Of a stretch of 64,000 nucleotides of DNA, positions 35,614 to 49,000 are shown piece after piece (the stretch's first letter is position 1; each line of letters starts with the position of its first letter). The notes under the pieces are model-generated. The model made no database searches, was not told where the DNA came from, and saw only the letters and a list, made by a program, of their open reading frames with translations. Where the stretch lies: positions 3,996,501 through 4,060,500 of the forward strand of contig NC_056766.1 of NCBI RefSeq assembly GCF_018687715.1, written 5' to 3'. The position numbers and the translations under genes are program-made. The stretch is from Carya illinoinensis. Its lineage: Eukaryota; Streptophyta; Magnoliopsida; Fagales; Juglandaceae.

Positions 35614-38600
35614 TTTTGTGTGTGTCTTAGTATTTTCTGCTACTTGGATGGAACACAGCAAGGGAGAGACTTAGAAAATCATGAACACTCATGGAGAAAT
35701 ATGGGTTTCAAATAAACCCATTTGAAACCCATTCCAAATAAATCTAGCTAGATTTTCTGTAGGTGTAATCATCTTTCAAACCATTAGGATGGGATTCTTG
35801 TCTTGTCTTGATCTTCTAGGTAGGCTGGTAGCTAGCACTCAATAATGCAAAGGTTCACAGCCATGTGGTAGACATTATCTATTTGTTTAACAGAAAAAAT
35901 TAAGCATCTGCCACCAGCTTTGCAATAACCAAAAACCATCATGCGAGTCTCCAGGACCAAAGGCATGCTAGCATATTGAAAATAACCGGAAAATTTTGAA
36001 TTAATCCAGGTCACAAACAGTTTTAAAGGGATCTACTGTGGCTCTTTCTTATGTCCAAACAAAACTAGCAAATTCAATTATTGAATAAATGAACTTTCAT
36101 TCCTATGCTCTACACACATTATCCACTTAGCCCATGTGACATTCAGATCCCATACTATCATTGTGAGTCATCAAAATCAAATCAACCATTGTGAAGAGCA
36201 GCAAGAGGAATGCATATATCCACTCTTTGAGAGAGAATGAAGTGGGAAGTGTGTACCTCAAAAATTATCCATGCTCAACAGCAATCCGTGACATGATCCC
36301 AGCATCCCCGTTCAAGATCTTGTAAAAATAGCCCATTAATATCACAATCATAGTCTTAAACGACGCTGAGAAAAATAAATAAAAACACACGAAACGAAAG
36401 AGCATATGGGCTTAATGGAGAGGGTCACAGCCATGTATTTTCATCTAACAAATCAGGAAATAATGCCTAAATCCACTTCTGACCATGTCAAATAAACACA
36501 TATGATATGTGTTTTCATATCAATCTCTCCAACTATCTCGTACCTAATCATATGTACATGGCTCAATCTTTTCGCATGCGAAAAGATTTGAAAGGAATGA
36601 CATAATAATACTCAAGGTCAGAAACCCTCAGCTTACACACAAATGCTAAGTGATCCAAGCCCATTTACTATTGGATAGCATGCTTACACACATGCTATCT
36701 CACATAAGAAGTAATATTGGAAAAAAAAAAAAAAAGCAAGGGAAATTATTACAATAAAAATCAGTACTCAGAAACCTCTTATCCCCAATAAAATCCAAGG
36801 CAATAAAAAATACCTCATTTCCATTCGATTTTACATGCAAAAGGAGTTTATCATTTGGCGTATGCTACTGCTATAATACTCAAAACAGAGGAGACTGCCC
36901 CATTATGCACTATGGGTGATCAGCTGTATTTTTTTTCTTTCTTTACTTTTTTGCAAATAATAAATTCTATTTTTCTGAGTAAGAAACATAAACTGTCCAA
37001 ACTATAAATTAATCTGAAACCTATGCATCATTGTTCAGCATATCATTCAACATAACAGCAAAGCAACCTTTAATATAGGATAAAACTAGAGATTATAGAT
37101 GAAAGAAATTGGTCACCCACATTAAGCTAGTGTGCATCCATGATGGCATAACCAACTACTCCATCAATAATTGATCCTGAATGAAATGAACGGTTTCTTA
37201 AGTCCTGTTAGTTTATTAGAAAATTAAATATTAATATAATCACAAAAAATATAGTGGGCATAGGCACAACTTAATGTGTAAAATAAAAGTATGAGAAGGG
37301 ATAAAGCAATTACATAACTTCTATAGAGTCTTCATCTCCTGCACGGACAATCAGAACCTTCTCTTAATGGCTGTAAAAATGTGCTACAATTCTTTTAAGC
37401 CCACATTTCCATTAACAAGTGTTTTTATTATTATTAAGGTAATAATCTACGCATTAAAATAAAACCAGGGCTGCAAGAGGAGAGTATGTGGAAAACATAA
37501 ACAAAAATCCATTGTACATATAGACAACACAATGTGTAATGAAAGAAAATAAAATAAAAAACCATATAACGTATTAAAAAAAGGTTAGAACCCATGTTAG
37601 TAAACACAGTCGAAGAGTCGACATTTTCAGTGGTCCATTGGATAGATTGAGGAGATGTGGTTGGGAATCGAGAACATGAAAACTTTCGTCAAAATTCAGA
37701 CTGTCTTAGAGGGAGATTTTCATGCTTTCAAAGTGAAAAACGGGATATGTGTTATTAGATCTGCTATCAATATGTTTGTTGCCTCATTTAAATATCATTG
37801 ACTTATAACTTTAAGTCAATGATATATAGTTTAGTGCACACAAGAAAACATGCATGTACTGTCAAGTTTTAGTAATATTTTTTTTTTTTTTTTTTTTGTC
37901 TTAGGATGTGTTTTGTTCAACTTGCACTCTAAAATTAATCGCCTACTCGTGCTGATCCAGAATTGTTGACTATCCTTACAATAATCAGGTTGGATTCACA
38001 TATATATGACAGGCAAGGTTGATTACTTAATTGGTATTATGTAAAAGATTAGCATCTCTATATAATAAAAGAATGAGTTTGGACCCAACCCCATAAGACA
38101 TCAAGACATTGCTACACTAAGTCACCAACTGAAATGTCCCTCTACAGATCAAGTAGGTGAAAATGACCCTTTACAGATCCCATTTTTATATGAAATGACC
38201 TTGTTACACATAATGATTTGGCCCATGTGCCCTACAAGCAATATCAGTTACAAACAAATGCCCCTGCTGCATATCCAATGGAGACTATACTAATGAAAAT
38301 TAATTAGGTTAAGGTGTCTGGGTTTGGCAAGACATAAAAGATGTATGGTACTTCTCAAAGATTGCATTATGCCTGCTGTCAAGCAGGATAGTGCTGCATA
38401 GCAATCATACATAGAAGCTGCAAAAATGCTAGGCCACATCTCACCTAAATGTTTTAAATTAACATAGACCCCAATATCAATTCAAACTACTTTTAGTAAT
38501 TTTTTTAAACATAAAAAGATAGAAACCTCTGTTATATACAATTTATGGTATAAGCTAGATATGGAGACAGACAGCTAGCTAGGGTAACTGAAGGAGTCAT

Positions 38601-41600
38601 TAGGGTTCTAATGATTACATAGGATTGTGTAGAATTAGCCATCCTTTGTTTTATCACCATGAAAGTTTGTTCCATATGTATGCAAGTATCAAGGGGTAGC
38701 TAGCGTTGCTAAAGTGAGAAAGTATTTAAGGTATGGCTGTTTTGGGTCATCAGGTTAGTGTTTTAAAACTGGTAATGATTTGCTAGTTTTGGGACACTAG
38801 CAAACATGTCAATCTCTCCAACAAAACAGTGGGACCTGCCATGTTTTATTAATTTTAGTCAAGTCCTTCGATCTAGGAACAATGTTTTGGTGACCATGTC
38901 AAATCAAAAATGTAAAATTATTGAATGAGGAATGACTACATGATTTTACACATTACAAAGGCATTGGGAAATATAATTGAACATCTTTTATCAGGATTCT
39001 AAAACTTGTAAAAATAAGAAAATATTATATTATATATATATATATATGAAAAAGAACAAGCATTTCTATACTAAATGAGAGGCTGAAAGGTATCATAGAA
39101 AGTGGTTTAATCAAACTATTCTGGTTTAGGTTGATAAGACTACAAAGGTTAGGACATAAAGAAATATTCAGATAAATTTCTGTCTTTTATCTTTTGAAAA
39201 GTCAGGATAAACTGTAAATCTGGCCCTAAAACTTGATTGTTGGATGATGATGGGGATCATCAAAAGATGGAAATGAGTTAATACCAGTGAGTTTGACAGT
39301 ACAATAAGTAGGTTTGACAGATGGAAAATCGATGCATAATGGCTTGACCATTTAGGTTGTGGTTCGAGCTGCTCAACAATGCCCGTAATTACTAAAATCA
39401 AAGAAATTAAGCATTTAATTTCCCTTTTAAGTTTCATATAGCATTTTATTTTCCAATTTTCTACTAATATAATAAAATCTTTCCCCTACTTATAGGAGTT
39501 TATTGAAGAAATAGTTTTTTTCTCTACAAACTAGAAAGCCTAGTTTATCATTTCATTAATTATCAATATTGATCACAGGAATCAATATGGATTGTCATTT
39601 AATTTCATCTAAAAGTATGGTTTTAGGAAATGGTTGAGATTGTAATTGTTAAAGCCTGTATGAATTCGTAAGTGCACTTGAAAGGAAGACAATTGGGAGT
39701 GTTTATAGAATCAAGTCTTGCTCTGAAGCCCAGTCAATAAGAGATTGTACTCATTAGAGTCCTCAAGATTAAATTTGGCACAACTGCAGGGTTGCCAGTA
39801 CGGTAAGTGGAGGTCCAAGTTAAGAGTGTCAAAAAAAGCTCTTAAAGTAATGGAGGCTCTAATGAAAGTCCCGAGTTTATTAAAGAAATTAATGGGTGGA
39901 GGCTGTCACTTAATGTATATGAATGTACAGGAAGAAACAACCTCCATGTAATATGCTTACTACATGGAAGCTCTTCTAATATACTACATAAGTTGAAGTG
40001 TAATTATGTAGTCATATGAATAAGATTATTCATCCCTGAATACAGGCAGCTTCTTACTGCATGGGAGTTCTAAGTGATCTGCATAATAAGTATGCTAATA
40101 TATACTGGTTAAGTTTTCCTTGCCATCTAACTCATTCATTGGACTAAATTATGCTCTTGAGTTTGAGTCCCCACAAGCATTAATATCAATTCAAATTAAC
40201 GGGCATGAAAAGAGATTAGATCAGAAAAAACAATAAAAAGAAAATAAAATAAAATGCAAGAGTCTTGGTCAATGGCAAATGACAGCAACCAACTACCCCC
40301 ACAACAGACCCACAACACAGATGCACAGAAAAGAACCACAACTCAGATGCATTAAAACAGAACCATAACTGTTTTGTGCACTAAAATCCCACTGCACATC
40401 CACAAAAACAACACAACAGATTAAGTTTGTAGTGCAAGCTGTCACAAAGGCTAGTAGAATGCAGAAAACACAAGCTGAAGGCCACTAATTGATCTTTAAG
40501 TTTTTTTGTTTTTTTCAATATAAGTTTTAGTAATTTGAAATATAAAACTTTCATTAAACACATGTAGAGGATCTGAAGGCATGACATTCATTGCTATAAA
40601 AATAGAGAAATGCACTAAAGATATTACTAAATATCGATGGGTGGAAACTTCCCATTATATATGTATAATGGGAAGCACTAATATGAACAATATTTAGTAA
40701 TATTATTCATCTGAAAAGAAAATGTGGCAGCTTCTCACTGCATTGTGACTTTTCAGTGATAATCATAAAAGTTTGTAAATAATATGTAAGGGTTTTGTTT
40801 TCCATTAGTTTTAAGGCAATCATTCTAGGATTTAAAAATATGAGAATTGACTGTTGGACTCTAGCCTTAACAGTTTTTGCTACAATTCATTAAGGAAGGC
40901 CATAATCAGGCCTGTATGATAAAACTACATATAATGACACGCACTGAACCTTCCTATATTGATTGAAAGAGATGCCCATAGTGGGGGCAGAATGATACAT
41001 CTTACTCTACTTTATTCATTCCCAAAAACTCTTCAGCCAATGTTTATTTGTAAGTATTTAGAGCAACATAACACCCAGCAAACAATGAAGATGCTCCTAT
41101 CTTATTTATAGAGTATGGTAGTTTGATAATTTTGGAAAGAAGTTGGGGCTTTCCACATTTCATTAAAGAGACATTTAATTGCTTGGCTCTATAAATATAT
41201 CACTAAGTTACTTATTGCAAATAAGTTGGAAAAACAGGACCAAATCCCACCAACCATGAGATGGAGAAAGGAATATTCTTTAATTAATTGGCACAACTTG
41301 TATTGCAGCGGTTTTTTTTTTTTTTTGTAGCATCTCTTATACATATTTTGATGTTATGTTATAATGTATCTATGTATAAATCTTCTGTCATACAAATTGT
41401 TAGAAGGAAAATCACGCTGGAAACCCACAGGAAACCTATGACCAAACACCTTTTATGGGTATTGTTGTTGAAATCAACATGCTTCTAGTTCAGCTACAAG
41501 AAGTTCTATTTTCTTAATACTCAAATTATCTAATACACACAACTGATTGAGCAATCCAAACACAAGAGGCAGATACACAACCAGTATACCTCAGGCAAAC

Positions 41601-42190
41601 GCACATGCACATTAGTTTCACATCACCCAAAAAATACAAGTGTACATCAATGTTACGACAACTTTTGTAATGCAACCTACTCGTAAAGGGGTTTCATAAA
41701 TTCAGTGGATACCTGGACAATCGTTTGATCATTCTTGCAAAACAGAGGACTGATAACTTCAGACTACAGATGGAGGGCTGGAATCGTCTATTCCAGCAAA
41801 GGTGGAAACGTAGTCCTTCAGCTTCCCAAACGGAGACAATAACCAAATAGCATGGAAGGCCGTGTGCACACTAGAACTTACGATTGGGAGATCAAAATTG
41901 GTTCTTTGAATTTGGTGAACCCAAAATGCGAATGGGAGAGAATGGGAGAAACGCGACAGTGGCTAGAGGTGGAGGAGCTCAAGCCACTCTCGAACGCGAT
42001 AAATTTGTTTTTAGTTTGGTGGATTGAGCTATGATATTGTTGGTGGGAATGTATCGAAGACTCAAAGTGCAGAAGGTTGGGGAAATCGGTCGGAGTGAGC
42101 AAACATGGGGAAAAAAAAGTTGGGGGGAAATTAAAAGTGAAATTGGTGTTTGGCGCGACAGTCTCAGTTGTAGTGAAGATTAGTGCGCTG
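34851..42190. other. CACTA-2 interior, long stretch without recognised genes
   Basis: About 7.3 kb with no family recognised on either strand; the open frames here are short. It holds (TTA)n at about 35533-35578 followed by (TA)n at about 35586-35613, a perfect 13-bp-arm hairpin (ATATCATTGACTT) at about 37788-37824, and diverged repeat blocks at about 39905-40110 and 40630-40800. A GC-richer stretch at 41740-42190 has the look of a captured promoter or first exon on the minus strand, but I could not identify it. Confidence 0.45.
35533..35613. repeat. (TTA)n then (TA)n microsatellites
   Basis: About 15 TTA units followed after a short gap by about 13 TA units. The Asn- or Ile-repeat frames crossing it are artefacts of the repeat. 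Confidence 0.9.
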
Positions 42191-42570
42191 CTAAAACATA
42201 ACTCTACCCCCGATGGCAAAAGTCGTTGTATTAACACAAAAAATGGCTGCAATTTTTGACAGTGAACAGTAATTTTCTTACCCAGCAAAAATTTTCGTTG
42301 CAATAAGTCAAAAATCACTGCAAAAAGTTTTAAATGAAAATTACTGTTTTAAAAGCTTGCAACGTACCGAAATCGCTACTTTTAATATTCTATTCTAGCG
42401 ATTTTATTTGCAACAAAGATAAAATCATTGGAAAAGCCCCGATTTCTTGTAATGATCTCAACGTTTATTATTCAAAGCATGCATCTAACATTATTTGACA
42501 GATTTTTCTTTGTCACAATATTTTTGGCAGTCGTAATACTTGCAGTAGGAGATTTATTATTTGACCAGTT

Positions 42571-42650
42571 GATTTAAGTAGGAAAACACTTTATGACCGT
42601 TTGACCATTTGATTTAAGTAGGAAAACACTTTATGACCGTTTGACCATTT
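42571..42650. repeat. Two tandem 40-bp units in the hAT leader
   Basis: GATTTAAGTAGGAAAACACT and the following 20 bases are repeated exactly at 42571 and 42611, just upstream of the hAT transposase. Confidence 0.9.
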
Positions 42651-42992
42651 GATTTATTATTTGGCAGTCATAATACACTTTTTGTTGAAATCCACCCTTT
42701 TCTGCTTTTGCCGTTTCACCCTTTTTCAAAGTCATCAAAGATTATATTCATATGGATCCCTATTACATTCAACAGCTGCTCTTTTTTTTTTTTATATGAA
42801 TTAAAAAATCATTCTTTCATTTTTCTTTTCTATAAAAAAATAACAGAAGAAGAAAATAAATTTGATGTCCCCACCTATATACCCTTTGTCAATAATTGAC
42901 CAATTAGCCAGATTTGATTGTTTAGTCTCTTTGCTTGTTGCTCTTTTGTTTAGTCTCTTTGATTGTTGATTTTCATGTTTGATTTTTTAAAA

Positions 42993-45189
42993 ATGTCAAA
43001 TGAGTGAGACAACAGGGAAAATGAAAATTTTATTGACTTGGAAGGGATGGACTCGGAAAGTTTCGCAAATGAAGATGCTAAAACAAAACGAAGGAAAATG
43101 TCAAATGTGTGGAGTTTCTTTGAGATGGTTCCCGATTTTGATAAAGTTGGTAATTGTAAGGCACGAGCCAAGTGCAAGATGTGTGGAGCTACTAATTACT
43201 TGGCAGTGAGCAAATATGGAACTGGAAATTTGAAGCGTCACATTGATACATGCCCTAGAAGAAATACACGAGATATTGGTCAGTTGATGTTGGGGCAAAA
43301 TAGTGGATCTATTTCGGTAAGCACTTCTAAATTTGATCCTAAACAAAATAGACAACTTTTGGTAGAAGCTATTGTGAAGCATGATTTGCCTTTCCGATTT
43401 GTTGAATATTTAGGGGTGAGAACTTTTATGCAATATGCGCGTCCAGAAATTCCAATTATTTTTAGAAATACTGCTAAAGCTGATTTGGTTAACATATATC
43501 ATCGGGAAAAAAAAGGATTAAATACATGTTGAGTGATGCTCCCAGTAGAATTTGTTTGACATCTGACTTGTGGACTTCTCTGAGCACTGATGGTTATATG
43601 TGCATTACAACATATTTTCTGGATAAGAAATGGGTTCTAAAGAAAAGGGTTTTAAATTTACTATGTGAGTGGGGAATTCAAGACAAGATTTTTGCGTTAA
43701 CTTTAGACAATGCTTCTTCAAATGATGTGTCGGTAGAGTTGTTAAGAACTCAGCTTAACATTAAGAGAGCCCTTGTTTGTGATGGTGAGTTTTTTCATCT
43801 CGTTGTTGTTCTCATATTCTCAATTTGGTTGTACAATATGGGTTGAAAGCAATTGATTGTGCTATCCAAAAAGTTCGTGATAGTATCAAGTATGTCAAGG
43901 GATCACAATCAAGGAAACAAAAGTTTTTAGATTCAATAAAACAAATGTCTTTGGTGGTAAGAAGGAGTTGAGACAGGATGTCCCCACTAGATGGAATTCA
44001 AGTTTTCTTATGCTTGAGAGTGCTATTTTCTATTGTCGTGCCGTTTGCCATTTGGAATTAACTGATTCCAATTTTAAACACTGTCTATCAACATCTGAGT
44101 GGGAAAAAGTGGAGAAGATTAACACTTTCTTGGGAGCTTTTTATGATGCCACTTGTGAGTTTTCTGGAACCAAATACCTTGCAGCCAATTTGTACTTTCC
44201 AACAGTGTTTATGATTTATTTGACATTAAAACAACACTCTGAAAGTGAAGATGACTACATGAAGAATATGTCTTGTCAAATGCTTGCGAAGTTTGAGAAA
44301 TATTGGTCTGAGTTCAATGTGCTATTAGCGATAGTAGTTATATTGGATTCTCGATACAAGCTTCATTTTGTTGATTTTTCTTATACGAAGCTTTATGGAA
44401 ATGGTTCCCTGGAGTTTTTAAATGTTCGTACCAAAATGGCATCTCTTTTTATGGAATATAGTTCTTCTAGTGCTCCCACAAGTTCTACCACGACTTTTGA
44501 AAGAAGTGCTAGTAAAACGGAAAGTGAATCTTCTTCTGGTAGATGGAATAGAGTCAATAAACAAGTATTTCAGGTAAATTCAAATAATATTTTTTGTTTA
44601 AAGATTTATATTATATTTTTTTATTATTTTATATAACATAATCTCAATAGGACTTTTTATTTTTATTTTTATTTATGTTTATTTGGTATAGGAATTTGAT
44701 TCATTTGGAAGTAATGATCTCGCTGCCCCATATGCAAAAAATTCAATTGGAGCTATATTTGGATGAACCTAGGACAGATAGAAATGTGAAGATTGATATT
44801 CTTTCCTTTTAGAAAGGAAATAAATTTCGTTATCCTGATCTTGCTTGTATGGCTCGTGATATTTTGAGTGTTCCAGTTTCCACAGTTGCATCTGAATCTA
44901 CTTTTAGTATTGGTGGGCGTATCATTGATCAGTTTAGGAGTGCATTGAAACTAGATATTGTTGAAGCATTAGTCTACACAAGAGATTGGTTATATGGCGA
45001 GAAAGCCGAAGTTGAGGGTAACATTATTATTATTATTTTATTAAATTCTATCTTAATTCTTTTACTAATGTCATTTTTTTTTTCATAGGAACACAAGAAA
45101 TGAACGAGTTAACTGAAAATATAATGGAGTTGGAGAAAAAGACCAATGAGGACACCACACTTCCTTCAATCCCTTCTGTGGGTTCATAA
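42993..45189 (+). pseudogene. hAT transposase (BED finger, RICESLEEPER-like), degenerate
   Basis: Translated pieces follow the family order: BED zinc finger (CKARAKCKMC, GTGNLKRHIDTC), the SRICLTSDLWTS and LTLDNASSND segments of the catalytic core, PTRWNSSFLML, ILDSRYKLHF, and the C-terminal dimerisation domain (ARDILSVPVSTVASESTFS, SALKLDIVEALVYTRDWLYG). Introns at 44575-44692 and 45015-45089 look spliceable; the last exon ends at TAA 45187-45189. Lesions: TGA at 43005-43007 near the likely ATG at 42993; one base lost in the A8 run at 43507-43514; one base lost near 43803; one lost near 43954; a frameshift near 44735; TAG at 44810-44812 where the family has Trp (LSFWKG). A stretch is also missing before LLCEWGIQDKIF. 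The protein cuts hAT ends in active elements; this copy cannot. Confidence 0.88.
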
Positions 45190-45469
45190 TTTATTTAGAT
45201 TGGCGTGTGTATCATCTTATTTGGAATTGTAACATTAATATTTACAATGTGTGTTTGACATATTTGGTACCCTTTGATGTAATGTAACAAGAATAGTTGG
45301 ACTTGGGTAGGTGTTCTAAGTATGCACTGCAACACTATTAGTTTGTTATTTTGTTGGGATTTTAATTTTGATATATTTATTTTTTGGATTGTAATTTGTA
45401 GTTGTAGTTAGTTTTATATTTTTTTTAGAGACATTGTGATTTTAATATTTATATAAAATTAATCAAGTT

Positions 45470-45793
45470 AAACGAGTTAATGGGTCGTGTTCGTATCTAG
45501 TAATATATACAGGTTAAACGGGTCATAACGGGTCGTGTCGTGTTAACTTTTTCGTAGAATTCATTAATGGGTCATAACGGGTCGTGTCGTGTCATGTTAA
45601 TCTTTTCTTAAAATCCATTAAAGGGTCATAACGGGTCGTGTCATGTCAACTCATTATCTTAATGGATCGTGTGAGGGTTTAGAATTTTGACACGAAACCC
45701 TTAACGAGTCGTGTTCGGGTTGACCCATTGGCTGTAATACACATATCTCGACACGACACGAACACGAGCCGTTAACACGATTTGACACCCCTA
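45470..45793. repeat. hAT 3' subterminal repeats and terminal inverted repeat
   Basis: Repeated CGGGTCGTGTCGTGTTAAC-like words, with TTTGACACCCCTA at 45781-45793 as the terminus, followed by the CATTTACC duplication. Confidence 0.8.
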
Positions 45794-45801
45794 CATTTAC
45801 C

Positions 45802-46065
45802 CCATGGTATGATTGTACATGTATGCAATTAGCCAAGTAGAACATAAATCACTATTTTGTCATCCAAATGATGCACTCATAACAAAGCCAATGTTTATCT
45901 TCATGGGAGAGTTGTGCATTCTACATATAGCCAAGTAGAACATAAATCACCTTCTTACAGACGTGATTGGATTAAAAGACCACTACTATAACATGTGGTA
46001 AAGCCAAAGGCCACTGCTCTAACCTGTGGTAGGGCATAACCAAAGCATAACATAATCTTTTGCCT
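45802..46065. other. Spacer between the hAT complex and solo LTR copy A
   Basis: Non-coding. The word AGCCAAGTAGAACATAAATC is present twice (about 45831 and 45928), about 97 bp apart. Confidence 0.55.
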
Positions 46066-46070
46066 TAGGG

Positions 46071-49000
46071 TGAATAGCTTGCTCCTTCTTTCTTTTATAA
46101 TTACGAGCCTCGTTCTACGTGTCAAGCATCTATAGCGTGTTTTAAAATATACCAAGCGGATTTTAAAGCAAACCCATTATTTTAAAACTTACAGATATTT
46201 TAGATATTTTGAAAATATATATATGTGACATTTTCAGTATTATTAGGCTAAACATGTTTTTAAATAACACAATAATAATATTTTTAAAGAGCTCCAAAAA
46301 TATTATGATTGTGAAAAATCATTTAAATTAAAATATTTTAGTCATTTAAAAATATTACGAGATTTAAATTTATATTGAAAGCTCTAAATTAATTTAAATA
46401 GTTTTATTCTCTTCAAGTGATTAACGAGACTTCATCATTTTAATTAATGATGAAGAAATATTATTTTATAAACTTTAGTTTATAAAATAATATTCTATCT
46501 TAATTCCTCTCATTGTTTTAATTTAAATAAAATCCTTACACATTTTCAAATCAGTATTTAAACTCACCGTTAGATCGTTTTGTAGATCCCGAAACGAAAG
46601 ACCTGGATTAAATACCCAAGCCCCTCTTTTTTTCTCCTCACTTTTCTCTTTTCTCCCTCTCTCCCAGCCCGACGTGCACAGCCCTCTACCTCTCACCGTG
46701 CGGCTTCTCTCTTCTAGCCGGTGCCACCACACGCCGCCCAACCTCACCTCCACCACCGGCAAGTCCATCCCCACCTATTGTGAATCCCACCGGCAACCCA
46801 CTATCTCTCCTCTTCCCTCCAACCGAATTGGTATGAAAACTCATTTATCTCCTCCTAGCACCACCGTACATGGCCAGTTTGGCCACCGACCACCACCAAT
46901 GGCACCACCACTCCATAGGCTTCCCTTCCATGGTCTCCATTCCACCCAACTCTCTCTCTCTCCGTTGGAGCACCTCATGCACTCAACTCCTCATGCACGA
47001 GTTTCCCTCCATGCACCACCGTACACGTCAGCTCAAGCCACCAGCCTCCACCCATGAGCTCCCCTACCACTGTTGGACCTCCTCCACCAAACCCACCTCC
47101 TCTCTACCTCCCCGTGGCACACAGCACATGACCCATAAATGGGTCTCTTAAATGGGTTTCACGACCACTGACGGCCTTAGCCCCGCTGTATGTGGATTTT
47201 AGCCCCACCAAGCACTTCCCCTGACCTCCATGGCTCCTCCATGAGCCCTCCATACCAACCAAGTTCCCATCCATGGAAACCCATGGATTCTCCTTTTAGT
47301 CATACACGACCAAAATCTCCTCCATGAACCACCGTGGCTCCACCATGTACCATCTCGGCACCACCTCGAGGCCACCACTCTAGGACCATGACCAAACCCT
47401 TCCTCACTCAGATCCACACTCGTAGCCACCTCTAGTAGCCCAAACAGCCACCGTACGTGGTGTTAATCGCCACGTACGACTCTTCCTACATCTTTGACAG
47501 TGATGGGTAGAGGAAACGCACGGGTTATCCCGTCGATGGTATAAACCTCTATCCCTTGTTATTTATGATACATGTTAGTTAATAGGTTGTGGACTGTAAT
47601 ATTAGTATTGTAGAGTTCGTTATGAAGTGTGGCTGTGTAGTGAAGTGTTATGCGTAATTGTGTAGTGTTGTGGATTGTGCTATGAGTATGGGCATGAGGT
47701 GTATGCCGTAGTTGTGATGTGGCATAGTGTGTGAAGGGAGTACACGTGGAGTGTACTCCATGTAGTGCAGTGATGCACTGTCTGACGTGCACTGTGGTGA
47801 CGTGTGGGGTAGAGTGAAGAGAGTACACATGGCATGTGCTCTATGTTGTGTAGCAATGCACCGTATGGTGTGTCAAGAAGGTTTGGATGGCATAGTTGAG
47901 GAGCGTAGAGTGTATGGTGTATCATCAGGAACTAGGTAACAACATCCTGAAATAGATGTGATGTGGCCTGTAGTCCAAGGTGACGAGTGTCACCTTGTGG
48001 TTGACTTATGGCTGGGAGTATGTGTGAAGTGGTGGAAAAGTGTAAGAGTAGTGCAGCGGAAGCATGACGGGCGTTGTGCCATAACTCAGGATTAGTCTCG
48101 AGCTACGTGACATGACATACGTGCATTTATGGATGCAATCCTCGTGCTAATTGTCGGGATGAACTCGTACAGGGCTGGGAAGTAGGAAGAGTCCTATCGA
48201 CCGGGTCTAAGCAAGTTGGTATCGGAGTATGGTACTTGTTCATATAAGCAAGCTACCAATGGCATGTGTGTAGTCTTAAGTGATAAAGGGATAAGGTACA
48301 TGTGCCTCTGGCGAGACACATATGCCAAACAGGTTTACCACATATAATGGGTAATCTATCCTCAGCATGGTTGCACGATGTTTAAATCTCAAAGTTGGTT
48401 TAAAGCCGTGTGGCATGTATGGATGGGAATGAGGATTGAGTATGGGCTAGGATACATGAAGGTAGTAATGGGTAAGTTGTCTAGGACTGTGATGTGTGAC
48501 TTAGTCAGTCTGAGTCATGCATCGACATGTGGTTGATAGAAGAATAAAACAAAGGTCTTAGTGTCTTAACCCTAAGGTGAATCAGGGAGGTTCACTTTCA
48601 GGAATAAGACTCCAAAGGTTTTAGCATAATAAATAGCACGTAAGTACCCAGGGATGGACCGAGAGTGTTCAAAGTGAAGCATAGTTATATTTCTAGTGTA
48701 GTTGCTTATGCATTAGATAGAGAATGACGTAAGGTTATGTGTATGCATGTAGGTTGCCATCTAACACGCACACGAATGGACTACATGGAATGAGTATGGC
48801 ATGAAGTCCAAGTAAGTATTACATTCATACTTTTCTAGAGATTACTAAAAGATAAGAAGATGAAAATGAAATGCTTTTCTTTATGATTCTTTACGGAATG
48901 ATGGGAAACAAGAACGCTAAGTATAAGTTTTCAAGTATACGTACGTAACGGCCATCCTTGAAAGCCCCTTTTCACGCACCCAAATTACGTAAGTGTATGC

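Larger units (their letters stand above)
30006..42454. mobile_element. CACTA-2: 12.4-kb CACTA-like element with CATTA ends, no transposase found
   Basis: The left end CATTACAAGAAATCAGG and the inverted right end CATTACAAGAAATCGGG match over 14 bases and more. The trinucleotide ATC flanks both sides (30003-30005 and 42455-42457), as expected of a CACTA-type 3-bp target duplication. GCAGCG / GCGCTG subterminal words are dense inside both ends. The interior has no frame resembling TNP2 or PF03004. It instead carries spliced-gene fragments (MAF1-like at 32761-34052) and duplicated non-coding blocks. This is a large non-autonomous element that would depend on transposase in trans. The CACTA superfamily call rests on the ends and TSD length. 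Confidence 0.75.
15780..45801 (+). mobile_element. hAT (RICESLEEPER-type) transposon split by two CACTA elements
   Basis: The 8-bp word CATTTACC occurs at 15780-15787 and again at 45794-45801. The second copy directly follows TTTGACACCCCTA, the inverted form of the TAGGGGTG ends common in plant hAT elements. Eight-base target duplications are diagnostic of hAT. Both ends contain the ACCCGTTAA / GGGTCGTGTCGTG subterminal words typical of this group (15790-15935 and 45470-45780). The left part has a leader with a splice donor at about 16303 (GTAAGTCTG); the right part has the transposase and 3' end. Removing the CACTA insertions (17091-29812 and 30006-42454, plus one TSD copy each) leaves about 4.8 kb, a normal size for an autonomous hAT. 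The 5' terminal repeat is missing: the element starts at 15788 with ATTAACCCAACACG. Confidence 0.8.

Noticed and set aside
35473..35715. Poly-Asn / poly-Ile proteins
   Set aside because: Translation of the (TTA)n microsatellite.
46523..47429. Proline-, histidine- and tryptophan-rich frames on both strands
   Set aside because: They fall in the GC-richer leader-like part of solo LTR copy A; matching regions in copies B and C break the frames.
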